The translations under genes and the position numbers were made by a program. From CAIKMD01 sp963702925 (GTDB lineage: Bacteria; Pseudomonadota; Alphaproteobacteria; ATCC43930; CGMCC-115725): a stretch of 64,000 bases of DNA. How positions within the stretch are numbered: the first letter of the stretch is position 1; the number at the start of each line of letters is the position of its first letter. Shown one piece after another: positions 50,076 to 59,589 of this stretch. The notes below the pieces were generated by a model. That model was not told the origin of the DNA and ran no database searches. It was given only the letters and a program-made list of their open reading frames with translations. The stretch covers positions 1,178,001 through 1,242,000 of the forward strand of contig OY969771.1 of the NCBI GenBank assembly GCA_963702925.1. The letters are read 5' to 3'.

Positions 50076-51433
50076 AGCTTCGCCCGTACCAGCAGCATCC
50101 GCTTCGCCGCGTCGAGAACCCGCTCGATCGGGACGCGGCGATAATCCCAGATCGGATCGGGATCGGGCCGGTTGACCACCATGGTCGCGTTGGCCTCGAA
50201 CAGCAGTACCGAGCCGTCGGATGCGAGCGCGAAATCCATACCGGCATAATCGAGGCCGAGCTTCTTGGCGATCGCCTCGAGCGCGCCCATCGCGCGCGTG
50301 CCCAGCACCTCCGGCATGGCATCGAGAAAACGCCGCTCCTCCTCGCGATAAGCCGCGTTCGCCGCCATGTCGGCTGAGAAGTAATGCACCTTCCAATCGG
50401 CCGAAATGGCGAGATGCAATGGATAGAGGGCGCCGTCGATGATCATGACACGGTATTTGCGCGCCATCCCATCGCGGCCGCGCGCATCGAGATATTCGAT
50501 CGCCAACAATTCCTCGCCGGGCAAGGCAGCCATCGCGGCAGCGAGATCGTCGTTGCGCTCGACGCGCAGAAAGTGCCGGCCGGTGTGGAACCCTGGCGCG
50601 CGCAAGAGCAGCGGAAACCGCAGCTCCTTCGCGCTAGACGGCGCGGCGCGCGACAGCGCCGCGATATGCGGCGTCACCACGCCGGGCAGATTTGCCAAGC
50701 GCCGCGCATTGGCCATGCGGCCGGTTTCCTGTACCGCAGCGGGCGCATTGACGACTGGCGCTTTGCTGCGTGCCACGATGTCGCACGCGGCCTTCAAGGC
50801 TTCGCCGCAGAGATCCGCGTCGCCGATCGCGTTCAGTACCACGATATGGGGCGGCAAAGGCTGCGCCAGATCGACGAACTCGGCGTAAAGCGCGGAGACC
50901 GCGAATACCTGATCGTCGAGAAAAGGCTGCGTCGGAATGTTGCCGCCTTTGGCCGAAACCAACAGCAGCACTGGTACCGACGGCGCGGTGCCGCGATAGC
51001 GCCTTGTGACGATGGCATGGCCGGCAAAGCCTTTCTGCCAATGTGGCGCCGCCGCGGCGGTATCGCCGAGCTCGGTCAGGACCCGAGCCAAACCCTGATG
51101 CGCCTCGGGAAGATCGGGATCGGAAGCGAGCGCGGCTTCGTAATGGGCCCGCGCGGCTTCGAGCGCATCGTCCTCGCAAAGCAGATTGGCGAGGTTGACC
51201 CGGCCCAGCGGATTGGCGGGATGACAGCGCACCGCCTGGGCGTAAGCCGAGCGCGCGGCCGAGCGGTGACCGCTCTGGTAAGCCAGGGTTCCAAGCTCAT
51301 TGAGCGCGGCGAAATGCGTCGGATCGCGCTGCAGAATCTCGAGATAGGCTTGCTTGGCCGCTGCGTCCTCGCCCTGCTCGACCAGGCGCCGCGCCCGCGC
51401 CAGCATCGGCGCAATGTCGCTTTCCGCGCTCAC
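50072..51433 (-). CDS. TPR-fused ATP-grasp protein
   Basis: 453 residues. Residues about 5-135 are TPR helices (GEDAAAKQAYLEILQRDPTH; RSAARSAYAQAVRCHPANPL; LEAARAHYEAALASDPDLPE). The rest is an ATP-grasp fold: VPVLLLVSAKGGNIPTQPFL, then LRFPLLLRAPGFHTGRHF, EELLAIEYLDARGRDGMARK, and the metal-binding end LDYAGMDFALASDGSVLLFE followed by ANATMVVNRPD. ATP-grasp enzymes ligate a carboxylate to an amine or thiol through an acyl phosphate. The substrate is unknown. It is last in an operon with cyclase and oxoprolinase genes. Confidence 0.82.
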   Translation of the reverse strand: MSAESDIAPMLARARRLVEQGEDAAAKQAYLEILQRDPTHFAALNELGTLAYQSGHRSAARSAYAQAVRCHPANPLGRVNLANLLCEDDALEAARAHYEAALASDPDLPEAHQGLARVLTELGDTAAAAPHWQKGFAGHAIVTRRYRGTAPSVPVLLLVSAKGGNIPTQPFLDDQVFAVSALYAEFVDLAQPLPPHIVVLNAIGDADLCGEALKAACDIVARSKAPVVNAPAAVQETGRMANARRLANLPGVVTPHIAALSRAAPSSAKELRFPLLLRAPGFHTGRHFLRVERNDDLAAAMAALPGEELLAIEYLDARGRDGMARKYRVMIIDGALYPLHLAISADWKVHYFSADMAANAAYREEERRFLDAMPEVLGTRAMGALEAIAKKLGLDYAGMDFALASDGSVLLFEANATMVVNRPDPDPIWDYRRVPIERVLDAAKRMLLVRAKL

Positions 51434-52227
51434 GGCAGGATGGCGAAGACGCGGGCCGGGAAGCCCGTGCCGTCCTTGATGTCGGGCCAGGTCACCGAGA
51501 CCAAGGCACCGGTTTCCGGCACCCGGTCGAGATTCGCCAGAAGCTCGATCTGATAATGATCCGTGCCGAGAATATAGCTTTCGAGCGAATAATCGTCTTT
51601 GCTTGTGGCGCTGCCGGGGTCAGTGTCCGTGGTCTCGTGACCCGAAGCCGTAATGCGGCGCGTCTCGTAAAGATATTTCAGCGCTGCCATGGTCCAGCCG
51701 GGATAATGCGCGACGCCTTGCGGATCGAGATTTTGCATCGCCGCCTGATCGGGCCAGCGCTTTGACCAGTCAGTGCGCATCGCGACGAACGCGCCTTTCG
51801 GGATCGCACCGTGCTTGGCTTCCCATTCCTTCATGTCTTTGAGCGTCAGAACGTAATCGGGATTCTTCGCCACCTGGCGATGCACGTCGATGACCACCAG
51901 CGGCAGCAGCATCTGCTTGACCGGAATCTTGTCGGCCGTGCGCGCGCCTTGGTGGAAATGCACCGGCGGATCGAGATGCGTGCCCCATTGCCCGACATGG
52001 CAGAAGAGCTCGGCGCGAAAACCGTCCTTGTCGTAGTCGTAGATCACCTTGCGCGTCATCGCATCGAAGCCTTTCCTATGCGGAATAGCGACATCGAAGG
52101 GATGGGTGAGATCGACCCATTTCTTCGCCTGCAAGGTAGCGTAGAGATCCCACAAGCCCTCGGCCTTGGCCGCGGCCGGAAGCGATGCCAACATTGCCGC
52201 GAGCGCCCAACCCATCGTTTTGCGCAT
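51430..52227 (-). CDS. Secreted cyclase-family (KynB-like) amidohydrolase
   Basis: 265 residues from ATG at 52227, chosen because AAGGAG lies 6 nt upstream and the signal peptide (MGWALAAMLASLPAAAKAE) follows. The cyclase metal motif is present as HVGQWGTHLDPPVHFHQG, and a late His-Glu is in ITASGHETTDTDPGSA. The family hydrolyses amide or lactam-like bonds (kynurenine formamidase, isatin hydrolase). It overlaps the ATP-grasp gene by 4 nt and starts 11 nt after the oxoprolinase stop. Confidence 0.87.
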   Translation of the reverse strand: MRKTMGWALAAMLASLPAAAKAEGLWDLYATLQAKKWVDLTHPFDVAIPHRKGFDAMTRKVIYDYDKDGFRAELFCHVGQWGTHLDPPVHFHQGARTADKIPVKQMLLPLVVIDVHRQVAKNPDYVLTLKDMKEWEAKHGAIPKGAFVAMRTDWSKRWPDQAAMQNLDPQGVAHYPGWTMAALKYLYETRRITASGHETTDTDPGSATSKDDYSLESYILGTDHYQIELLANLDRVPETGALVSVTWPDIKDGTGFPARVFAILP

Positions 52228-52238
52228 TGTCTTCTCCT

Positions 52239-55200
52239 TCACGGCGCGCCGTAGCCGCCGCCGCCGGGCGTTTCGATGATAAAGACATCGCCCGGATTCA
52301 TGTCGACGACGTGGGTGCCGCCGAATTCCTCGCGCCTGCCGTCCGCCCGCTCGACCCAGTTGCGACCAGGCGCGCCGGGCAGGCCGCCGGCCAAGCCATA
52401 AGGCGGCACACGGCGATGCGTCGAAAGAATCGCTGCCGTCATCGCTTCAAGGAAACGCAACCGGCGCGTCGCGCCATCGCCGCCTTTCCAGCGCCCTTGC
52501 CCGCCCGACGAGTGGCGGATCGCGAAGCTTTCGAGCAACACCGGAAAGCGCCATTCGAGCACTTCGGGATCGGTCAATCGCGTATTGGTCATATGCGTGT
52601 GCACCGCCGCGGTACCATCGAAACCCGGCCCCGCGCCCGAGCCGCCGCAAATCGTCTCGTAATATTGATGGCGCGTATTGCCGAAGGTGAAATTGTTCAT
52701 CGTGCCCTGCGCCGCCGCCATCACGCCCAAAGCGCCGTAAAGCGCATCGGTCACCCATTGCGAGGTCTCGACATTGCCGGCGACGACCGCCGCCGGATAA
52801 CGCGGATTGAGCATCGAGCCCGCCGGAATGATGATCTCGAGCGGCTTGAGGCAGCCGCCGTTGAGCGGAATTTCATCGTCGATCAATGTGCGGAAGACAT
52901 AGAGCACGGCCGCGATGACGATGGAAGACGGCGCGTTGAAATTGGTCGCGAGTTGCGCGCTCGTGCCGGTGAAATCGATCGTCGCGCGTTCTTTCGCGTG
53001 ATCGATGTCGATCCGCACGCAAATCCGGCCGCCATCGTCCATCTCATAGGCAAAGCTGCCGCTCTTCAGCGTGGCGAGCACGCGCTTCACCGCCGCCTCG
53101 GCATTGTCCTGGACGTAGCCCATATAGGCCTCGACCACATCGCGCCCGAAATGCCCCACCATGCGGCGCAGCTCCTGCACGCCTTTCTCGTTCGCGGCGA
53201 TTTGCGCCTTGAGATCGGCGATGTTCTGTTCGGGATTGCGCGCGGGGTATTTGGCATTGGCGAGCAGGGCCAAAGTCTCGGCCTCGCGAAACCGCCCCTC
53301 CTCGACCAGCAAGAAATCGTCGATCAGAACGCCCTCTTCCTCGACATTGCGGCTCCAAGGCGGCATCGAACCGGGCGTGATGCCGCCGATATCCGCGTGA
53401 TGGCCGCGCGAGGCGACATAAAACATCGGCGCGCCCGCGCGATCGCGTTCGGCGAAAACCGGAGTCATGACAGTGACATCGGGCAGGTGCGAGCCGCCAT
53501 TGTAAGGCGCGTTCAAGACGTAGACATCGCCCGGCTTCATGAGGCGGCCGGCGCCCGCCACGCCATGCGCGCGGATGATCGTGCGCACGCTTTCGCCCAT
53601 CGAGCCGAGATGAACCGGGATATGCGGCGCATTGGCAATGAGCGAGCCGGCGCCGTCGAAGAGCGCGCAGGAAAAATCCAGCCGCTCCTTGATATTGACC
53701 GAATAGGCCGTGTTCTGCAGCGCCGTGCCCATCTGCTCGGCGATCGCCATGAAGAGATTGTTGAACACTTCGAGCATCACCGGGTCGGCCGCCGTGCCGA
53801 TCGCGACCCGCTGCGGCAGCGGCACCACGCGCTCCATGACGAGGTAGCGGCGGGCATCGAGCGTCGCCCGCCAGCCCGGTTCCACAATCGTGGTCGCGGT
53901 CGCCTCGCAGATGATCGCCGGACCGTCGACGTTTTCGCCGGGTTGCATCCGATCGCGATCATAGGCCGGCGCTTGTCGCATCGCGCCGCTGGCAAAGAGC
54001 GCGACCTGCGCCACAGGCGTGGCCGCGCCTTGCACGAGCGGATAGACCGCTTCCTCGGCGACATCGGTCGCGCCCACGATCTCGGCCGAAACCGCTTCGA
54101 CGATCAGCGGCTTTTGCGGCATGACGAAACCGAAGCGCTGGCGATAGGCTACTGCGAAGCGCTCTTCGATTTCGGCCAGCGAGCCGAAGGCGATCACCAA
54201 AGGCGCGTCGGTGCCTTCATATTTGACGTGCAGACTCCGCAGCACCGCGATGCGCTCCGGCGCGATCCCTTGCGCTGCCATCTCGGTTCTGCCTTCGGCG
54301 GCGAGCCGATCGAGCGTCGCGGCAAGGCCCGGCACGAGCCCCAGCGTGAGCCTTGCCTCGACCGCCTGGTCCTTGACGCGGCGCAAATCGGCAAGGCCCA
54401 TCCCATAAGCCGAGAGCACGCCGGCCAGCGGATGGATATAGACGCGCTTCATGCCGAGCGCGTCGGCGACGTCGCAGGCATGCTGGCCGCCGGCGCCGCC
54501 GAAGCAACACAGCGTGTATTCGGTGACGTCATAGCCGCGTTCGATCGAGATTTGCTTGATCGCATTGGCCATGTTCTCGACCGCGATCTTCAGGAAGCCT
54601 TCGGCGACTTCTTCGGGGCTGCGCCGGTTGCCGGTCTTTGCCGCAATCTCTTCGGCGAGCGCGGCGAATTTTTGCTCGACGATGGCGCGATCGAGCGGTT
54701 CCGTGCCGGACGGACCGAACAAGGCAGGAAAAAATTGCGGCTGCAGCTTGCCGAGCATCAGATTGCAATCGGTCACCGTCAGCGGCCCGCCGCGGCGATA
54801 ACAGGCGGGGCCAGGACTGGCGCCGGCCAATTCCGGGCCGACGCGGTAGCGCGCGCCGTCGAAGAAGCAGATCGAGCCGCCGCCGGCAGCGACCGTGTTG
54901 ATGTGCATCATCGGCGCGCGCATGCGCACGCCGGCGATCACGGTCTCGAAGCTGCGCTCGAATTCGCCGGCATAATGCGAGACATCGGTCGAGGTGCCGC
55001 CCATGTCGAAAGCGATGATCTTCGCAAAGCCGCCACGCTCGGCGGTGCGCGCCGCGCCGACGATGCCGCCCGCCGGTCCCGACAGAACCGCATCCTTGCC
55101 CTGAAACTGCCGTGCATCGGCAAGCCCACCATGGGATTGCATGAAGAACAGCCTGGCGCCGCGCAACTCACTGGCCACCTGATCGACATACCGCCGCAGG

Positions 55201-55862
55201 ATCGGCGAGAGATAGGCATCGGCCACGGTGGTATCGCCGCGGCCGACAAGCTTCATCAACGGACTTACGCGATGGCTGACCGAGACCTGGGTGAAACCGA
55301 TCTCGCGCGCGAGCTCGGCGACGCGAAGCTCGTGATCGGGAAAGCGGTAGCCATGCATGAAGACGATCGCGGCGGCACGGATGCCCGCATCGTAAGCCGT
55401 CTGCAGATCGACGCGCGTGCGATCGAAATCGAGCGGCATCAGCACCGTGCCGTTTGCCGACACGCGCTCCTCGACCGAGATGACGCGCGCGTAAAGTTGT
55501 TCGGGCAGGACGATATGGCGCGCGAAGAGCTTGGGCCGGTTCTGATAGCCGATGCGCAGCGCATCGGCGAAGCCCTTGGTGATCACGAGCACCGTCGGTT
55601 CGCCCTTGCGCTCCAACAGCGCGTTGGTCGCCACGGTCGTGCCCATTTTTACGGCAGCGATCGCGGCTTCGGGCAGCGGCGCCCCCGGAGCGACGCCAAG
55701 GATCTGGCGAATGCCCTCGATCGCGGCATCGCGATAGCGTTCAGGATTTTCCGACAGCAGTTTTCGCGTGACAAGCGCCCCGTCAGGCGCCCGCGCCACG
55801 ATATCGGTGAAGGTGCCGCCGCGATCGATCCAGAATTGCCAGCCGGCCGGTTTGCCGTTCAT
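52239..55862 (-). CDS. Fused ATP-dependent 5-oxoprolinase / hydantoinase (HyuA-HyuB)
   Basis: 1207 residues. N-terminal HyuA half: FWIDRGGTFTDIVARAPDGA, VKMGTTVATNALLERKGEPT, FDMGGTSTDVSHYAGEFE, CCFGGAGGQHACDVADALGM. C-terminal HyuB half (from about 690): LEVFNNLFMAIAEQMGTALQ, HLGSMGESVRTIIRAHG, VASRGHHADIGGITPGSMPP, GNVETSQWVTDALYGALG, ending IIETPGGGGYGAP. The full fusion is like eukaryotic OPLAH and its bacterial relatives. It opens 5-oxoproline or a related cyclic amide at the cost of ATP. A long antisense frame on the plus strand is an artefact. Confidence 0.93.
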   Translation of the reverse strand: MNGKPAGWQFWIDRGGTFTDIVARAPDGALVTRKLLSENPERYRDAAIEGIRQILGVAPGAPLPEAAIAAVKMGTTVATNALLERKGEPTVLVITKGFADALRIGYQNRPKLFARHIVLPEQLYARVISVEERVSANGTVLMPLDFDRTRVDLQTAYDAGIRAAAIVFMHGYRFPDHELRVAELAREIGFTQVSVSHRVSPLMKLVGRGDTTVADAYLSPILRRYVDQVASELRGARLFFMQSHGGLADARQFQGKDAVLSGPAGGIVGAARTAERGGFAKIIAFDMGGTSTDVSHYAGEFERSFETVIAGVRMRAPMMHINTVAAGGGSICFFDGARYRVGPELAGASPGPACYRRGGPLTVTDCNLMLGKLQPQFFPALFGPSGTEPLDRAIVEQKFAALAEEIAAKTGNRRSPEEVAEGFLKIAVENMANAIKQISIERGYDVTEYTLCCFGGAGGQHACDVADALGMKRVYIHPLAGVLSAYGMGLADLRRVKDQAVEARLTLGLVPGLAATLDRLAAEGRTEMAAQGIAPERIAVLRSLHVKYEGTDAPLVIAFGSLAEIEERFAVAYRQRFGFVMPQKPLIVEAVSAEIVGATDVAEEAVYPLVQGAATPVAQVALFASGAMRQAPAYDRDRMQPGENVDGPAIICEATATTIVEPGWRATLDARRYLVMERVVPLPQRVAIGTAADPVMLEVFNNLFMAIAEQMGTALQNTAYSVNIKERLDFSCALFDGAGSLIANAPHIPVHLGSMGESVRTIIRAHGVAGAGRLMKPGDVYVLNAPYNGGSHLPDVTVMTPVFAERDRAGAPMFYVASRGHHADIGGITPGSMPPWSRNVEEEGVLIDDFLLVEEGRFREAETLALLANAKYPARNPEQNIADLKAQIAANEKGVQELRRMVGHFGRDVVEAYMGYVQDNAEAAVKRVLATLKSGSFAYEMDDGGRICVRIDIDHAKERATIDFTGTSAQLATNFNAPSSIVIAAVLYVFRTLIDDEIPLNGGCLKPLEIIIPAGSMLNPRYPAAVVAGNVETSQWVTDALYGALGVMAAAQGTMNNFTFGNTRHQYYETICGGSGAGPGFDGTAAVHTHMTNTRLTDPEVLEWRFPVLLESFAIRHSSGGQGRWKGGDGATRRLRFLEAMTAAILSTHRRVPPYGLAGGLPGAPGRNWVERADGRREEFGGTHVVDMNPGDVFIIETPGGGGYGAP

Positions 55863-55905
55863 GCGCCCCAGTCATTTCAAGGGCGCGTGCCGGCGTCAAT
55901 AGGCG

Positions 55906-57237
55906 TCAGCCGGGATGGTCATATTCGCGGCTGATATCCTTGCCGGTGTAGTCCGTCATCATCGCGGTCGCGATAAAGCTGATCACCGCGTTGAAGAGGA
56001 TATAGAGCGCGATCACCATGCCGGATTTGTAAGTCGCGAACAGCCAGGTCGCGATCAGCGGCGCCGGTCCGCCGGCGATGACCGAGGCGAGCTGATAGCC
56101 CATGGACGCGCCGCTATAACGCAGCCGCCCGGTGAAGCTTTCGGCGATGAGCGCGGCTTGCGGCCCGTACTGCATGTCATGCGGGATCAGCGAGAGCACG
56201 ATGGCGAGGAAGATGATCGTCGGCGACATGGTGTCGAGCATGCCGAAATAGACGAAGCCGAAGATCGCGGTCGTCACCACGCCGATGAGATACATCTTCT
56301 TGCGGCCGATGCGGTCGGAGATATGGCCGGCGAACGGGATCGTGAAGAACGAGAAGCAAGCGCCCACCAGCACCGCCACCAGCAGCAGATCGCGCGACAC
56401 ATGCAGGGTCGTGGTGCCGTAGGCGAAAATGAAGGCGGTGAAGATGTAGAACGGCGCCTGCTCCGACATGCGGGCAAAGGCGCTGAGCAGGATCTGCTTG
56501 GGCTGCTTTTTTACGACTTCGATGAAAGGCGCGCGCTCGATCCGGTTCTCGGCCACGAGGCGGCGGAAAATCGGCGTCTCGGTGATACCCAGCCGGATCC
56601 ACAGCCCGATGCCGACCAGAATGATGCTGAGAATGAAGGGGATGCGCCATCCCCAGGCGACGAACGCATCGCCCGACATCTGGCTGAAAGCGAGCACCGC
56701 TAGATTGGCCAGGAACAGACCGGCGGGCACGCCGAATTGCGGCCAGGAAGCGACCAGGCCGCGCTGGCCGTGATGCCGCGCCCATTCCATCGAGAGCAGA
56801 ACCGACCCGCCCCATTCGCCGCCGACCCCGACGCCTTGGAGAAAACGCAGAACGGTGAGGATGACCGCACCCCAAATGCCGATCGAAGCGTAGCTTGGCA
56901 CGAAGGCGACGAGGAAGGTCGCGATCCCCATCAACATCAAAGTCGCGATCAAGGTTGATTTGCGTCCGATCCGGTCGCCGTAATGACCGAAGATCGCCGC
57001 GCCGATCGGCCGCGCGATGAAGCCCACGGCGTAGACGAGAAAGGCGTTAAGCGTGCCGACCAACGGGTCGGAATTCGGGAAATAGAGCCTGCCGAAAACC
57101 AGGCCGGTGACCGTGCCGTAGAGAAAGAAATCGTACCACTCGATTGTCGTGCCGACGGTCGCGGCAATCACGGCGCGGCGCAGCTGCGCCCCATGTTCTG
57201 CGCCGGACAGGAATTCGGTAGCGGTAGCAGTCGACAT
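55906..57237 (-). CDS. MFS metabolite:H+ symporter (MHS family)
   Basis: 443 residues, 12 membrane helices. Family signatures: GTTIEWYDFFLYGTVTGLVF, GFIARPIGAAIFGHYGDRIG followed by RKSTLIATLMLMG, LRFLQGVGVGGEWGGSVLLS, and a second GHISDRIGRKKMYLIG. MHS carriers import organic acids such as 2-oxoglutarate, shikimate or citrate. Being 43 nt before the oxoprolinase gene, it may import its substrate or take up a related acid. The 135 bases between it and the hydratase gene (57238-57372) hold no gene. Confidence 0.92.
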   Translation of the reverse strand: MSTATATEFLSGAEHGAQLRRAVIAATVGTTIEWYDFFLYGTVTGLVFGRLYFPNSDPLVGTLNAFLVYAVGFIARPIGAAIFGHYGDRIGRKSTLIATLMLMGIATFLVAFVPSYASIGIWGAVILTVLRFLQGVGVGGEWGGSVLLSMEWARHHGQRGLVASWPQFGVPAGLFLANLAVLAFSQMSGDAFVAWGWRIPFILSIILVGIGLWIRLGITETPIFRRLVAENRIERAPFIEVVKKQPKQILLSAFARMSEQAPFYIFTAFIFAYGTTTLHVSRDLLLVAVLVGACFSFFTIPFAGHISDRIGRKKMYLIGVVTTAIFGFVYFGMLDTMSPTIIFLAIVLSLIPHDMQYGPQAALIAESFTGRLRYSGASMGYQLASVIAGGPAPLIATWLFATYKSGMVIALYILFNAVISFIATAMMTDYTGKDISREYDHPG

Positions 57238-57372
57238 GAATCCTCCCCAGGTTTTGGCGCCCGTTATCGGGCTTGGTGGCCAGCTTGTGCCACGAATGAT
57301 AGAAGATTAGCCCGCAATTACGGCTTTCGGCAAGCGCCGCCATGTCGCCGGCCGGGAGAGGACGACGCGGTT

Positions 57373-58167
57373 TCAGTGCCCGCGAAAGACCGGCTTGCGC
57401 TTCTCGGCGAAGGCACGGCGGCCTTCGGCGAAATCTTCGCTCTCCATGCACTGCTTGCCGGCCGCGTCGCATTTCGCGCGATCGAGTTCGGCCCGCGGCT
57501 TCACGAGCTCGGCGATCACCGCTTTCGAGGCCGTGATCGAAAGCGGCGCGTTCTCGGCCATGGTCGCGCAATAAGACCGGGTGAAGCTATCGAGCTCGCC
57601 TTCGGGCACGGCGCGATTGACGAGACCCATCGCCTGCGCCTCGGCGCCGGTGAATTGCCGCGCGGTGAACAGCATCTCCTTGGCGGTGGATGGGCCGACC
57701 AGATCGACGACTTTCTGCACGCCGCTCAACGTATAAGCGATACCGAGCTTGGCCGCGGGAATGCCGAGCCGCGCGGTATCGGCAGCAAGCCGCATGTCGC
57801 AGTGAAGCGCCACCAGCAAGCCGCCACCGAGGCAATAGCCGCGGACCATCGCGATCGTCGGCTTGGTGCAATGCTCGAGCCGCGCCAGGCCAACGCGCAT
57901 ATTCTCGCCGTCGCTGGCAGCGGTTTCGGCCGAAGCGCGACGCTCTTCGAAGCGGTTGATATCGGCGCCCGAGATGAAGGCTTTGTCCCCGGCGCCTTTC
58001 AGCACCACGACCCGGACCGCCGGATCGCGTTCGAAGTGATCGACGATCGGCGCGATGGCCGCCCACATATCGCCCGACATCGCGTTGAGCTTCGCCGGGT
58101 TGTTGAAGGTCAGCCAGCCGATCGGCCCATCGATCTCGGCAATCATGCGCTCGGTCGGCGAAATCAT
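57373..58167 (-). CDS. Enoyl-CoA hydratase/isomerase-family protein with one catalytic Glu replaced
   Basis: 264 residues from ATG at 58167 (AAGGAG 6 nt upstream). Crotonase fold: IGWLTFNNPAKLNAMSGDMW, oxyanion elements KAFISGADI and RGYCLGGGLLVAL. The Glu of the classical PE(I/L)..G..P motif is Ala139 here (GIPAAKLGIAYTLSGVQ), while the second Glu (E164, AKEMLFTA) remains. Hydratase activity is thus doubtful; isomerase or another acyl-CoA reaction is more likely. A separate upstream part of the frame is shadow sequence of the amidase region. Confidence 0.87.
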   Translation of the reverse strand: MISPTERMIAEIDGPIGWLTFNNPAKLNAMSGDMWAAIAPIVDHFERDPAVRVVVLKGAGDKAFISGADINRFEERRASAETAASDGENMRVGLARLEHCTKPTIAMVRGYCLGGGLLVALHCDMRLAADTARLGIPAAKLGIAYTLSGVQKVVDLVGPSTAKEMLFTARQFTGAEAQAMGLVNRAVPEGELDSFTRSYCATMAENAPLSITASKAVIAELVKPRAELDRAKCDAAGKQCMESEDFAEGRRAFAEKRKPVFRGH

Positions 58168-58272
58168 GGCGTTCTCCTTGAAAGACGCGCGAAAAATAGA
58201 CCTCGCTCCGGGCGCCGTCCAGGTCGAGCGCGTCATGGAGATTACGTGTTTCACCATGCTATGCATGGCACC

Positions 58273-58974
58273 ATGGAGATCGCAGACCGCCCTTCGCCCA
58301 ATTTCGATGCGCGCCCCGCAGGCGGCACCATCGACATGCTGGTTTTGCACTACACGGGCATGAAGACCGCCGCAGAGGCGATCGAGCGTTTGTGCGACCC
58401 GGCCGCGAAAGTCAGCGCGCATTACGCGATCGACGAGGACGGCTCGGTATTGCGGCTGGTCGGCGAAGCGGCGCGCGCCTGGCATGCCGGGGTTTCGTCT
58501 TGGCGCAAGTGCAGCGACATCAACAGCGTCTCGATCGGCATCGAGCTGGTCAATCCCGGCCATGAATTCGGCTACCGCCCCTTCCCCGCGCCGCAAATGG
58601 CGGCGCTCGAAGAATTGGCGCGCGAAATTCTTGCGCGCCATCCGATTCCAGCCCGCCACGTCCTCGGCCACTCCGACATCGCGCCGCTCCGCAAGCAGGA
58701 TCCCGGCGAATTGTTCGACTGGGCGTACCTGGCCCGCGCCGGCATCGGGCTTTGGCCGGATTTCAGCACATCGTCGGCGCCGCCCGAAACCGCGCGCGCG
58801 CTTCAAGCCGCGCTGTCCCAGATCGGTTATCGCTGTCCTGAGTCCGGCGTGCTCGACCCTGAAACCAGCGCAGTGATCGCTGCCTTCCAGCGCCATTTCC
58901 GCCCGTCCCGCTGCGATGGTGTGCCCGATCTCGAAACCCGCGCGCGCATTGCCGTGCTCGCGAACGCCGTTTGA
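58273..58974 (+). CDS. AmpD-type N-acetylmuramoyl-L-alanine amidase with peptidoglycan-binding domain
   Basis: 233 residues from ATG 58273 (MEIADRPSPNFDARPAGGTI), chosen to match the family opening; ATG 58261 and GTG 58246 (behind GGAG) are alternatives. Amidase_2 zinc ligands: MLVLHYTG (His), HVLGHSDIAP (His and Asp); SIGIELVNPG has the Glu region. A C-terminal PG_binding_1 domain (ARALQAALSQIGYRCPESG; VIAAFQRHFRPSRCDG) binds wall. No signal peptide, so cytoplasmic anhydro-muropeptide recycling is likely. Confidence 0.9.
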   Translation: MEIADRPSPNFDARPAGGTIDMLVLHYTGMKTAAEAIERLCDPAAKVSAHYAIDEDGSVLRLVGEAARAWHAGVSSWRKCSDINSVSIGIELVNPGHEFGYRPFPAPQMAALEELAREILARHPIPARHVLGHSDIAPLRKQDPGELFDWAYLARAGIGLWPDFSTSSAPPETARALQAALSQIGYRCPESGVLDPETSAVIAAFQRHFRPSRCDGVPDLETRARIAVLANAV

Positions 58975-59006
58975 CAGAGCGCCATCGCAACCCCTTATCT
59001 AGCCTG

Positions 59007-59404
59007 GTGCCAGACGGCCGGATGACCGCCTTTCGCTGTGAAGCGGGGGGAGGAAAGTCCGGGCTCCACGGAAGCACGGTGCCGGGTAACGCCCGGCGGG
59101 GGCGACCCTAGGGAAAGTGCCACAGAAACATACCGCCAATCCCTTCAAGGGCTTCGGTCCTTGCGGGGCGGCAAGGGTGAAATGGTGCGGTAAGAGCGCA
59201 CCGCGTTGCCGGCAACGGTGGCGGCAGGGCAAACCCCACCGGGAGCAAGACCAAGTAGGGGTGGCAGGGCCGCAAGGTTCAGGCGTGTTTCCGCGCCGCC
59301 ATCCGGGTCGGTCGCGCGAGGCGCCCGGTAACGGGCGTCCCAGATGAATGGTCATCCCCTGCTTTCGGGCAGGGACAGAACCCGGCTTACAGGCCGTCTG
59401 GCAC
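59007..59404 (+). ncRNA. rnpB: RNase P RNA (class A)
   Basis: The ends pair perfectly as helix P1: GTGCCAGACGGCC (59007-59019) with GGCCGTCTGGCAC (59392-59404). Inside are the near-universal signals GAGGAAAGTCCGGGCTCC (P4/CRI region, about 59051) and GACAGAACCCGGCTTACAGG (CRV/P4 3' strand, about 59374), plus GGTAAGAGCGCACCG and a P8-like loop. It matures tRNA 5' ends with RnpA protein. In many alphaproteobacteria it lies just before mraZ, as here. Confidence 0.97.
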
Positions 59405-59560
59405 AATTTCTTCGATCAAGCTTTGGCTTCTTGTTTGTACGCATTCCGCGTATCAAAGAACAAACAAGGAACTTTTGTGGACTAATTCTCCGAGATTACT
59501 GGCCGCGATCGGCGTCAGCGAAGAATCTTGCGTAAAGCCGCGATTTTATTGCCCAAAAAA

Positions 59561-59589
59561 TTGACTCCCCATGCAATCCCATGTTATCC
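59561..59589 (+). promoter_or_regulatory. Candidate promoter of the mraZ division cluster
   Basis: TTGACT (59561-59566), exactly 17 bases, then TTATCC (59584-59589) fit a sigma-70 promoter with a good -35 and a fair -10. It lies 95 nt upstream of the mraZ GTG, overlaps the MraZ box, and its -35 overlaps a GANTC site (GACTC 59563-59567). The rest of the 279-base gap (59405-59683) holds no gene; another GANTC occurs at 59523. Confidence 0.5.

Noticed and set aside
52185..55934. A 1249-residue open frame on the plus strand opposite the oxoprolinase gene
   Set aside because: It is an antisense shadow: the minus-strand gene has clear HyuA/HyuB motifs along its whole length, while this frame is rich in Arg/His/Asp/Ala with no domain and arises from GC-rich codon use.
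56983..58260. A long plus-strand extension upstream of the amidase gene
   Set aside because: The frame is open by chance across the minus-strand hydratase and MFS genes; family similarity begins only near 58273.
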